Assembly (NCBI GenBank): GCA_023417315.1
Contig: JAEZFW010000063.1
Location: forward strand, 1 to 54,441
DNA: 54,441 nucleotides
Origin: Pseudomonadota bacterium
GTDB taxonomy: Bacteria > Pseudomonadota > Gammaproteobacteria > Steroidobacterales > Steroidobacteraceae
Reading direction: 5' to 3'
Shown: positions 1 to 7,484 of the stretch, one piece after another
How the letters are laid out: every line of letters begins with the position of its first letter
Numbering within the stretch: position 1 is the stretch's first letter
Program-made: the position numbers and the translations under genes
The notes under the pieces: generated by a model
Database searches by the model: none
The model's input: the letters and a program-made list of their open reading frames with translations, nothing else
What the model was told of the DNA's origin: nothing

Positions 1-87
1 CCCATAATTGTTCCCCAAATTTTTTTTGCGTCCGCGTGGCCGGGCCCCCCCACGACTCTGGCCAGTAGCCAGCTAGCCAGTTGGCCG

Positions 88-110
88 AGTGATGCGCTAA
101 GCGCATCACT
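88..110. terminator. Hairpin at the end of the esterase gene
   Basis: A near-perfect inverted repeat with 10-bp arms (AGTGATGCGC / GCGCATCACT) and a 3-nt loop overlaps the stop codon of the minus-strand esterase gene. Its position fits a transcription terminator or 3' stabilising hairpin, but no T-run follows on the minus strand, so intrinsic termination is uncertain. Confidence 0.45.
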
Positions 111-1485
111 CCAAGTAGCGGCTCGCAAACTCCAAGAACACCGGCCAGTTCGGTCCCGTGATGTGGCCTTCTTTGTGCTGGCGATACGCGATGTCGCCTT
201 CGATCAGCGCTGTCTCGATCGGTGGGAATTCAGTCGTGCCGAGATCGCGCTTGCCGAGGAGCTTGTACACAGGCCCTGCGGCTGCCGCCGCCATGAACAT
301 TCCTCTTGGATCGACCCATGCATCACCCTGCTCTGCTGCACCTGAACCGATAAAGACCGGTCGCGGTGCTGCAAGCGCGATGAGTTCGTGGGAATCGACC
401 GGCAAATCGTTCCACGTGAGCGGCCCCGAATACTTGATGTAGTTGCCGGCCATCCAGTGATGCTGACCCGCCCCCGCGAGGTTCTCCACGATCTCACCAA
501 AGTTGCGTCGGTGGGGCTTCGCGCCGCCGGCACCGGATGAGCTGACGTATGCAATCGCAAAGCGTGGGTCGTCGGCCATCGCGACGAGCACTGCCTTGCC
601 AAATCGCGAATGGCCGACGAGTCCGACTTTCTTCGCATCCACCGCGGAATCCGTCTCGAAGTAATCCATCGCTCGACTCGCTCCCCAGCCCCACGCACGC
701 AAAGCACCCCAATCATCGAGCTTGCGTGGCTGTCCTTTGTTGACGAGTCCGATGATCCCTTGTGTCAGTCCGGCACCATTGTCAGGCTGCACCGAGATAG
801 GCGCGATCTGGGCGAATCCCCATCCCTTCGCGAGCACGAGCTGCTGCCACTCGAGCGCCGCTGCGTTCAAGCGCGAGCTGAGCTCAGGATTGAAGTCGGG
901 CGGAAAGACGAATTTCAGCTCCATGATGATGGGGACAGGCTTCGTCTTCGCAGCTACAGGCGTGGTGAGCGTCAACTGGATATCGACATCGATGCGCGGG
1001 TACGAGGCGTTGTCTACGTGACCTACGAGCTGCTTCGTTGTCACGGGCGCGGAGCCGTGCTTCTCGGAAGTCGTCCTCACCACCTCCCAGTTCACTTTTG
1101 GGGTGCTCGCCGGCATCCGCCCATACACTTCACGTGCGAAGTCCTCGACGATCTCGGGTCGCCGTTTCGTCCACCACTCTTCAGCGCTCTTGATGCTCTC
1201 ACCGTTCTTCATACGAAGCGGATCAGGAAGCTCCGGATACGGATTCGCCTTTGCTTCATCGTAATTCGCCGCATTCGGTGCCGTCGCATCTCGACCGTTC
1301 GCGCCAGGTCGCACTGAGTCGATGCCGAGCAGCTTCATCATGCGCGCATGGTGTTCTTCGGCCGTCATCGATACCGGCGGGGTGTGGGTCTCTGCCACAG
1401 CACCCAGCGGAAGCACCAGCGAGCAATACGCAGCGATGACGAACACCTCGCGCCTCGACGGGCGATACGAAGCAATCAGTGCCAT
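106..1485 (-). CDS. Secreted CE15-like carbohydrate esterase (alpha/beta hydrolase)
   Basis: Probably an exported esterase acting on plant glucuronoxylan. The chosen ATG at 1485 gives a basic N-region and a hydrophobic segment (VFVIAAYCSLVLPLGAVAE) typical of a signal peptide; an upstream start at 1533 is possible but adds a non-signal extension. The nucleophile elbow GHSRFGK matches the G-C/H-S-R-x-G-K pattern of glucuronoyl esterases (CE15), and a C-terminal EGHITGPNW resembles the family's catalytic His segment. Its position next to a GH43 xylosidase and a hexuronate-type transporter supports a role in cutting 4-O-methylglucuronate ester links between xylan and lignin. Acetylxylan esterase is the main alternative. 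The family call is good; the substrate is inferred. Confidence 0.65.
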   Translation of the reverse strand: MALIASYRPSRREVFVIAAYCSLVLPLGAVAETHTPPVSMTAEEHHARMMKLLGIDSVRPGANGRDATAPNAANYDEAKANPYPELPDPLRMKNGESIKSAEEWWTKRRPEIVEDFAREVYGRMPASTPKVNWEVVRTTSEKHGSAPVTTKQLVGHVDNASYPRIDVDIQLTLTTPVAAKTKPVPIIMELKFVFPPDFNPELSSRLNAAALEWQQLVLAKGWGFAQIAPISVQPDNGAGLTQGIIGLVNKGQPRKLDDWGALRAWGWGASRAMDYFETDSAVDAKKVGLVGHSRFGKAVLVAMADDPRFAIAYVSSSGAGGAKPHRRNFGEIVENLAGAGQHHWMAGNYIKYSGPLTWNDLPVDSHELIALAAPRPVFIGSGAAEQGDAWVDPRGMFMAAAAAGPVYKLLGKRDLGTTEFPPIETALIEGDIAYRQHKEGHITGPNWPVFLEFASRYLE

Positions 1486-1711
1486 AGATCGATTCCAGTC
1501 TCGAAGATTGCGACAACGCGCATTGTGCTCCAAAGCGTAGCGACCCGTCGGCGAAGAAGGGTTTATCCGGGTTCTCAGCCATCGCGGCGTTCGCCGGCAG
1601 CCCGCCGCAACTCACCGGTAGCGGGCCCGAGGCGCGTAACCGAGCGCCTTCCTCCCGTGTCTAAGCCTCAAACGCCGCAATAACGCGGCACTTGAGAAAG
1701 AGGAGATGACC

Positions 1712-1867
1712 ATGATGAACGCAATCGAAATGAGCAGCCGCAGAGTGCAGCGTACGGTGTGCCTGATGTTGTCCGCTGTCATGGTCGCTGCAAGCCTGAG
1801 TCTTTCGGTCTACGGTGCACTCACTGTGCCCGAGAGCGCCCCCTACTCGGTCACCGTGCACTATTGA
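1712..1867 (+). CDS. Small single-pass membrane or secreted protein (51 aa)
   Basis: This short gene starts at an ATG with an AGGAG ribosome-binding site six bases upstream (1701-1705) and ends at TGA 1865-1867. The product has a basic N-terminus (SSRRVQR) and one hydrophobic stretch (VCLMLSAVMVAASLSLSVYGAL), so it is probably a single-pass inner-membrane peptide or a short secreted protein. It lies 86 bp upstream of the PspC-domain gene on the same strand and may be co-transcribed with it. No family is recognised. The strong ribosome-binding site and clean signal-like sequence are the reasons to believe it. Confidence 0.5.
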   Translation: MMNAIEMSSRRVQRTVCLMLSAVMVAASLSLSVYGALTVPESAPYSVTVHY

Positions 1868-1953
1868 TCGAGTGCGGTCATGACAGCCCGCACCGCGGCG
1901 GGACGGAACAGTCCCGCCGCCCACAGCGTCAAGTCGTCAAGCACAGGAGATAG

Positions 1954-2181
1954 ATGAGCAACATGAAAGGTCCACTGAGACGTTCACGAACACATCGCAT
2001 GATCGGCGGCGTCGTCGCGGGTTGGGCCGACTACCTCGGCATGGATATCACCCTCGCACGTGCGCTGTACGTGCTGATCTCGATCTTCTCAGCAGCATTT
2101 CCAGGCATCCTGGTCTACATCATCTTCTGGATCCTGACGCCTGAAGAGCCCGCGCCGATCGAGGGGCAGCTGCAACGTTGA
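1954..2181 (+). CDS. PspC-domain protein
   Basis: A 75-residue protein made almost entirely of a PspC domain: a basic start (GPLRRSRTHRMIGGVVAGWADYLG) followed by the usual 'D..L.R.LYVL' helix and one transmembrane segment ending in IIFWILTPEE. In the phage-shock system PspC senses envelope stress with PspB and PspA, but no pspA, pspB or pspF is seen here, so this is a stand-alone PspC-like membrane protein. The start is preceded by a purine-rich GGAGAT. Together with the tiny membrane protein upstream it may form a two-gene envelope-stress unit. Confidence 0.85.
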   Translation: MSNMKGPLRRSRTHRMIGGVVAGWADYLGMDITLARALYVLISIFSAAFPGILVYIIFWILTPEEPAPIEGQLQR

Positions 2182-2253
2182 CTCACGCTTTGCTGCCACG
2201 AGAGCCCGCCCAGCGAAAGAGATACTCTCGCGGCGAACGCGGCGAATGCGCTG

Positions 2254-3936
2254 CTATGTCCGCGGTAGCTCGGGCAAGAATTCGCGTTCCTCGTACTCGA
2301 AATAGTCGAAGTCGGCTGGGAGCGCGGTGCCTGCGAGATCCTGGCAAGCCATTCCCACGAACGTGCCAGTGAAGTTCGGCAGCCCAGGCGGGCTCGCCTC
2401 GTCCGACAAGATGCTCGCGTCGAATTGCTCTCGCAGCCACACCCACTCTCCGCCCGCCGCCCGATATGCAAAGCGCAGTCGCTCGAAATCCACTTCGACG
2501 CGCAGCTCGATTTGCTGTCCTTCTGGGATCGAAACCGGCGCCGTAAACGAATCGCTCTGCGGTTGATCAGGCAGTGCGGACATCACGCGAATGTGCTTGC
2601 CGTTCACATCGTCGTACGAGACGTACAAATAGTGGAACTTGGCTGAGTTGTAGTAGCAGATCAGCCCTGCGCTTTGCTGAAAGTGCTTCGGCTCGAACTC
2701 CATGGCCGTGGTCGCGCGATAGCAGTGCGATTGTTGACGACGCGCGACGAGCGCCTGCTTGAACAAGCTGCCCACACTTTCGCGACCATACAGCCGCAGA
2801 AAACCGGGGCGAGCGGTCAAGCTGAACAGCTCGCTCGGCCACGGCGAACGGAGCCACTGGAAATCGATCGGCAGCTCGCCGCTGTTGAAATCTTCGCGCA
2901 CGCGTGTTCTTGTGGCCGAGCCGTGCTTCGTGAACTTCGGTGCGGGTGTTGTAGCAGTGGGTACACCGTTTCCCTCGGCCGTGCGCAACCATCCGTCGTC
3001 GCACCATCGCATGAGCTGAATAGCCGTTTCGCGTCCAAGGGTGCAACGCCCTCGATTGCGAATCGGTCGTCCACAGAGGTAGACGGCGTACGTTTCACCC
3101 TTCGGCGTTTCGACCAGATCGGCGTGACCCGCACGTTGCAATTCGCAATCGGGCCGCTGACGCGCGCTCAAGATGTAAACGTCGGGATGGAGCTCATACG
3201 GCCCTTCCGGCGTTCGCGACCGAGCCATCGTCACCGCGTGGTTCCAGGCGGTGCCGCCCTCTGCCGTGATCAGATAGTAATAACCGTTCCGCTTATACAG
3301 GTGCGGCGCCTCCGTCAAACCGAGCGGCGTGCCTTTGAAAATCAGCTTGCGTTCGCCGACCAGTGCGCTCGCACTCGGAGAATATTCCTGCAGCACGATT
3401 CCCGCGAAGCGGTTCTGACCCGGCCGATGGTCCCACAGCATGTTGACCAGATACTTGCGCCCGTCATCGTCATGAAAGAGCGACGGATCGAAGCCACTGC
3501 TGTTGAGGTAGATCGGATCGGACCAGTCGCCCTCGATCGTGGGTGAGGTGACGAGATAATTATGAAAATCTCGGAGTGATGCGCCCGAGGCACCGCCGAC
3601 AGTCGTGCGGCCGTAGCGTTTCACATCCGTATAGATCAAATAGAACAATCCGTCCGCGTAGCTCAGGCAGGGTGCCCAGATGCCGCACGAGTCCGGATCT
3701 CCAAGCATGTTGAGCTGGTTGGCGCGGCGCAGCGGGCGAGTGAGCAGGCGCCAGCTCCCGAGATCGCGAGAGTGATGAATCTGAACGCCCGGATACCACT
3801 CGAACGTCGATGTCGCGATGTAGTAATCCTCTCCAACGCGCACGATCGATGGATCGGGATTGAAGCCCCGCAGGATCGGATTCTGAATCAACGCATCAGA
3901 CACGCCGTCTACCTCATGCCCTTCGTTCGCGTACAA
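2254..3936 (-). CDS. Glycoside hydrolase family 43 beta-xylosidase
   Basis: Hydrolyses xylooligosaccharides from the non-reducing end. The N-terminal half is a five-bladed GH43 propeller with the catalytic base Asp in GFNPDPSI, the pKa-modulating Asp in SGFDPSLFHDDDG, and the general acid Glu in GLTEAPHLYK. The C-terminal ~200 residues form the concanavalin-like domain usual in bacterial GH43 xylosidases (about 530-560 aa in total). No signal peptide is visible, so the enzyme is probably cytoplasmic and acts on sugars imported by the transporter encoded just upstream. The ATG at 3936 overlaps the transporter gene by 23 bp, which implies translational coupling; a downstream GTG start is possible. 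Confidence 0.9.
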   Translation of the reverse strand: MYANEGHEVDGVSDALIQNPILRGFNPDPSIVRVGEDYYIATSTFEWYPGVQIHHSRDLGSWRLLTRPLRRANQLNMLGDPDSCGIWAPCLSYADGLFYLIYTDVKRYGRTTVGGASGASLRDFHNYLVTSPTIEGDWSDPIYLNSSGFDPSLFHDDDGRKYLVNMLWDHRPGQNRFAGIVLQEYSPSASALVGERKLIFKGTPLGLTEAPHLYKRNGYYYLITAEGGTAWNHAVTMARSRTPEGPYELHPDVYILSARQRPDCELQRAGHADLVETPKGETYAVYLCGRPIRNRGRCTLGRETAIQLMRWCDDGWLRTAEGNGVPTATTPAPKFTKHGSATRTRVREDFNSGELPIDFQWLRSPWPSELFSLTARPGFLRLYGRESVGSLFKQALVARRQQSHCYRATTAMEFEPKHFQQSAGLICYYNSAKFHYLYVSYDDVNGKHIRVMSALPDQPQSDSFTAPVSIPEGQQIELRVEVDFERLRFAYRAAGGEWVWLREQFDASILSDEASPPGLPNFTGTFVGMACQDLAGTALPADFDYFEYEEREFLPELPRT

Positions 3937-5161
3937 GTCCCCACAGCAGCGCCGCTCCGATTAGATCGAGCACACCGAGTGCAATGAAGAAGGGATCATA
4001 GCCAACTGTAGCAACCCACGTGCCCAGCAGGAACGTGAAGATCGCTACGCCTAAATTCCCGCACGTGCCTGCGAGCCCCGCTACCGTCGCGACTTCGTTG
4101 TGACGAAATAGGTCGGAGGCCATCGTGATGACTGTGACCGAAAGCGTCTGATGTGCGAAACCACCCAGGCACAACAGCGCGATCGCCGCGTACGGACTGT
4201 CGACGAATCCGACGAACATCATCGGCGTCATCAGGACGGCGCCGAGCGTGAACGCGCCGCGACGCGCATTGATCAGCCCGACGCCCCGCTTCTGCAGCCA
4301 GAGGACCACGAAAGGACCGAACATGCTGCCCGCATCGGCTGCCAAGAACGGCAACCAAGCGAACATCGCGATCTGCTTCAGATCGAAGCCGCGCGTCATC
4401 GTGAGATAGAGCGGCACCCAGAGCGCCAGCGTCCCCCAGGTGGGATCCGCCAGAAATCGCGGTAGCGCGATACCCCAGAAATTGCGCTGCTTCAACACTC
4501 GCGCGATCGACGGGCGTGTGCCGTCGGAGGCGAGGTGCGCCTCCTTGCCTTCGGCAATCTTCGTGCGTTCTTCATCGGACAACGCCGGATGACGATCTGG
4601 CGAATTGAAGAACACGAGCCACAGGATCACGAACACGACACCCAACGCCCCGGCGATCACGAACGCCATGCGCCAGTTGTAGAGAAGAATGGCAAACGCG
4701 ATGAGCGGTGCTGCGATCATCGATCCGACCGAGGCACCCACGTTGTAGATGCCGCCTGCGAGTCCGCGCTCCTTCGCTGGGAACCACTCGGAGGCCAACT
4801 TCATTCCCGACGGATGCGCAGACGACTCTGCGAACCCCATGAAAGCTCGCAGCCACGCAAATGTCTGCCAACTGTTCGCGGCGCCGTGAGCGATGGTGAT
4901 CGCGGACCACGCGGCAGCAAACAGTGCGAAACCCATCTTGAGCCCGATGATGTCGAGCACGTATCCGGCGATGGGAGACATCATCAGCCCGATCTGGAAG
5001 AACGTCGTGATCCAACCGTACTGCTCAGTGGTGACACCGACCTCCTTCGTGATCGTGGGCGCGGCCACGCTCAAGGCGGCACGCGTCAGATAGTTGAGGA
5101 CGGTGCCGATCATGAACAGGCTCACCATCCACCAGCGAAGCCCTTTGATCGTTCGATTCAT
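3914..5161 (-). CDS. MFS transporter, anion:cation symporter type (hexuronate/ExuT-like)
   Basis: A 415-residue, 12-helix major facilitator of the anion:cation symporter group, which imports hexuronates, glucarate and similar sugar acids with protons. The N-terminal half shows the family pattern: 'LNYLTRAALSVAAP' in helix 1, a helix-2 loop with GYVLDIIGLKMG, and 'RAFMGFAESSAHPSG' followed by 'EWFPAKERGLAGGIYN'. It sits upstream of, and overlaps, the GH43 gene, so aldouronic acids or glucuronate released from glucuronoxylan are a plausible substrate. The substrate is inferred from context and family only. Confidence 0.85.
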   Translation of the reverse strand: MNRTIKGLRWWMVSLFMIGTVLNYLTRAALSVAAPTITKEVGVTTEQYGWITTFFQIGLMMSPIAGYVLDIIGLKMGFALFAAAWSAITIAHGAANSWQTFAWLRAFMGFAESSAHPSGMKLASEWFPAKERGLAGGIYNVGASVGSMIAAPLIAFAILLYNWRMAFVIAGALGVVFVILWLVFFNSPDRHPALSDEERTKIAEGKEAHLASDGTRPSIARVLKQRNFWGIALPRFLADPTWGTLALWVPLYLTMTRGFDLKQIAMFAWLPFLAADAGSMFGPFVVLWLQKRGVGLINARRGAFTLGAVLMTPMMFVGFVDSPYAAIALLCLGGFAHQTLSVTVITMASDLFRHNEVATVAGLAGTCGNLGVAIFTFLLGTWVATVGYDPFFIALGVLDLIGAALLWGLVRERRA

Positions 5162-5266
5162 TCTTATGATTGAGCTCGGTCTGCGCCCGCGGTCAGCGAT
5201 TGAGCGTGCACACTATCGATTGTCGCTGCGACCCCATACCCTCTTTGCGATTCTCGACGGACGATC

Positions 5267-5869
5267 TTAGGAATCAGTGCGACCCACGGCTTCGCGCTCC
5301 GTGCAAGCACGTTGCAGTCGGTGTGGAACGTATCGGTAGCGGCCGGTGAGCTCGAACCGAAACAGCACGTCCTCCTCGAGAGTACCCGCGCCGATGTTGT
5401 GAATGATGAGCGGCACTCCCGCGGGCGTCCTTCGCTCAGATACGACCCCGATGTGTGGAACGCCCGAGGTCAGCCGCCACGTGACGATGTCGCCAGCCGC
5501 ATAATCGGCAGGATCGCGTGTGATCGGAAGGGATTCGCCGTGCCGCGAGAAGAACTTGGCGAGATTCGGCACACGGCGATGATCGATGTTGGCGTCGGGT
5601 CGCGTTAAGCCCCAGAGCTTCGGATACTGCGCCCAAGCCTTTCGCATATCCTCGTGGACAAGCTGTTGTAGGTCGATGCTTGCCACGCGATACGCTCGCA
5701 CCAGTACATCCGTACAGACACCGCGATCCGCCGGCACGTCACCGTTCGGATACGGGATCTGGCGGTAAGCCGGATCGTAGGTCGTCGTGATGCCTATCTG
5801 CGCGCGAGCAGCACTCGCGAGACACATGCCTGTCGGCTCGGCCGATGCAGGTCCTGCGAGAAGCAGCAC
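5267..5869 (-). CDS. DUF1287 protein, predicted periplasmic cysteine hydrolase-like
   Basis: The product matches the DUF1287 family: 'ARAQIGITTTYDPAYRQIPYPNGDVP' at the N-terminus, then GVCTDVLVRAYR with the conserved Cys, and a later PHIGVVSERR with the conserved His, as in papain/NlpC-like folds. The coordinates use a GTG start at 5869. Reading further upstream, a CTG at 5896 overlaps the TGA of the preceding SDR gene by four bases and would complete a signal peptide (NTRAFISLVLLLAGPASA), so the real start may be that CTG. The reaction is unknown; a role in cell-wall turnover is suggested for the fold. Confidence 0.8.
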   Translation of the reverse strand: MLLLAGPASAEPTGMCLASAARAQIGITTTYDPAYRQIPYPNGDVPADRGVCTDVLVRAYRVASIDLQQLVHEDMRKAWAQYPKLWGLTRPDANIDHRRVPNLAKFFSRHGESLPITRDPADYAAGDIVTWRLTSGVPHIGVVSERRTPAGVPLIIHNIGAGTLEEDVLFRFELTGRYRYVPHRLQRACTEREAVGRTDS

Positions 5870-5892
5870 CAGCGAAATGAACGCTCTAGTAT

Positions 5893-6669
5893 TCAGGCTT
5901 GATCTCGGTAGGGCCAGTTCGTCACGGTGAATGCGCCGCCATCGACGTACAGCGTCTGTCCCGAGATGAAATCGGACTTTTCATCTGCGAAGAACAGGAC
6001 CGCGTGCGCGACATCCTTTGGCGTGCCGACGCGACGCATCGGCGTCACCCGCGACCATGTCTCAGCGTAGTTCGGCGCCTCACGTCGCGTCCGTTCGGTT
6101 TCGATTGGGCCCGGCGCAATGCAGTTCACGTTGATGCCGTACGGGCCCAGCTCGACTGCTGAAACCTTGGTGAACTGCTCGATGCCTCCTTTGGAGGCGG
6201 TGTAGTCCACCAGATTCGGAAAAGGCACTTTGTTGCAGGCTGAGCCGATGTTGATGATCGTGCCACGCTTGCCTTCCAGGATCATGCTCTTCGCGGCGGC
6301 TTGCGTATTGAGAAAGCATCCTTTGAGATTCGTGCGAATGACGAGATCCCATTGCTCTTCCTTGAGCTCCAGAAGCGAGCTCCACGTTTGCACGCCAGCG
6401 TTGTTGATGAGCAGGTCCGCACTCCTGCCGAAGCGCTGATCGAGATCTTCGTAGAAGCGCTCGACGTCTGCTTTGACGCCTGCATCCGACGGTGCGCTCC
6501 ACGCCTCACGACCAAACGCCTCGATCTCATCCTCCAACGTTCGCGCGTGGGTATCGACACCTAGATAAGTGAACGCGATGTTCCAGCCTCGCTCCGCGAG
6601 CGCGAGCGCCATGACACGGCCCAATCCCTGATCCGCACCGGTGACGACCGCCAGCTTGCCTGTAGCCAT
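5893..6669 (-). CDS. SDR-family NAD(P)-dependent oxidoreductase
   Basis: A classical short-chain dehydrogenase of 258 residues with cofactor motif TGADQGLG near residue 11, the structural NNAG motif near residue 90, catalytic Ser in NIGSACN, and the YTASK Tyr-Lys pair. The C-terminal 'DFISGQTLYVDGG' is typical of glucose-dehydrogenase/FabG-like members. It heads the minus-strand unit and the DUF1287 gene follows without a gap. Given the neighbouring xylan genes it may oxidise or reduce a sugar or sugar acid, but the substrate cannot be read from sequence. Confidence 0.88.
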   Translation of the reverse strand: MATGKLAVVTGADQGLGRVMALALAERGWNIAFTYLGVDTHARTLEDEIEAFGREAWSAPSDAGVKADVERFYEDLDQRFGRSADLLINNAGVQTWSSLLELKEEQWDLVIRTNLKGCFLNTQAAAKSMILEGKRGTIINIGSACNKVPFPNLVDYTASKGGIEQFTKVSAVELGPYGINVNCIAPGPIETERTRREAPNYAETWSRVTPMRRVGTPKDVAHAVLFFADEKSDFISGQTLYVDGGAFTVTNWPYRDQA

Positions 6670-6755
6670 TCGCGCCTCTTCTGCAATGACGTGGCGCGAG
6701 TCTAGCTCAAGGCGACCGCATGTGACGAAGTCCGGCGAGGATACCGATCATCTAA

Positions 6756-6871
6756 GAAGCGATTAGCGGTTTAGCGGCTAGACAGAGATGCCCACAGCGC
6801 GCCTGGAAGAAGCAGCACAAACGCAGGGGCGGACGCTCCAACAGCGTTCATAACTAACCACTAACCGCTTC
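6756..6871. repeat. Imperfect inverted repeat between genes
   Basis: Two 20-bp arms, 6756-6775 (GAAGCGATTAGCGGTTTAGC) and 6852-6871 in inverted orientation, match at about 14 of 20 positions and enclose about 76 bp. The arms are rich in TTAGCGGTTAG-like words, as in REP or small mobile repeats. No open frame lies between them. It could be a folded RNA 3' end shared by the converging minus-strand transcript, or a relic of a short repetitive element. Confidence 0.4.
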
Positions 6872-6896
6872 GAAAGATCACTTCGTCACTTGAACA

Positions 6897-7319
6897 TCAC
6901 AGGCGCTCCATCTCGTACGTCCAAAGATTATTGATGTCCTGAGACATCCCGCGGATGCGCCACGGACTCAAGATCACGATGCTGTCCGTCCGCTGCGTGC
7001 CCGCGCCGGTGACGAACGTAAATGTCCCGGTGCAATCCGCGTTGACCTTGAGCGTGCCTTCGAACTGGACCTTAGGTAGGAAGGTGAGCTCTTCGACCGT
7101 CGCATCGAAGCTCCCGCTCGCTGTACCCTTACGATCGAGCGTGAAGGTGCCGATCGCGGTGATATCTCCCCCTGCCGAAAACAGATTCTGTCGTCCGACA
7201 TCGGTCGCGAACATCCACTTCCCGGCCAAGCTTCTGGCATTGCAGGCGTTCTTGTCACCTGCGACGGCAGAATGCGCGACGATGCTGGCGAGAAGAACCA
7301 CGAACGATAGACGTTTCAT
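6897..7319 (-). CDS. Secreted protein of unknown function, small beta-barrel-like
   Basis: A 140-residue exported protein. The ATG at 7319 has a strong GAGGAGG ribosome-binding site eight bases upstream and opens a clear signal peptide (KRLSFVVLLASIVAHSAVAG). The mature part begins with two likely disulphide cysteines (one in CNARSLAG, one in NADCTG) and is rich in alternating beta strands (GTFTLDRKGTASGSF, FEGTLKVNAD), resembling small lipocalin-like barrels. No family is confidently recognised. It is divergent from the CadC/TPR regulator gene, which may control it. Confidence 0.65.
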   Translation of the reverse strand: MKRLSFVVLLASIVAHSAVAGDKNACNARSLAGKWMFATDVGRQNLFSAGGDITAIGTFTLDRKGTASGSFDATVEELTFLPKVQFEGTLKVNADCTGTFTFVTGAGTQRTDSIVILSPWRIRGMSQDINNLWTYEMERL

Positions 7320-7484
7320 ATGCATAACCTCCTCTTGGCGATAAGCGACTTCATGGCGCGGCGCAGAACGCGGCGCATGGATAGCTTGGGGAAGAGGTCT
7401 GCGATCGACCTGAAGAGCGAATGAAGAATTCGCGAAGAGTTCACGAAGCCCTCGCGCGCGCCTAGAATCTAACGTCTTAAGGGA

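Noticed and set aside
610..1317. Long open frame antisense to the CE15-like esterase
   Set aside because: Arg/His-rich composition typical of a high-GC shadow frame; the minus-strand frame has a signal peptide and catalytic motifs.
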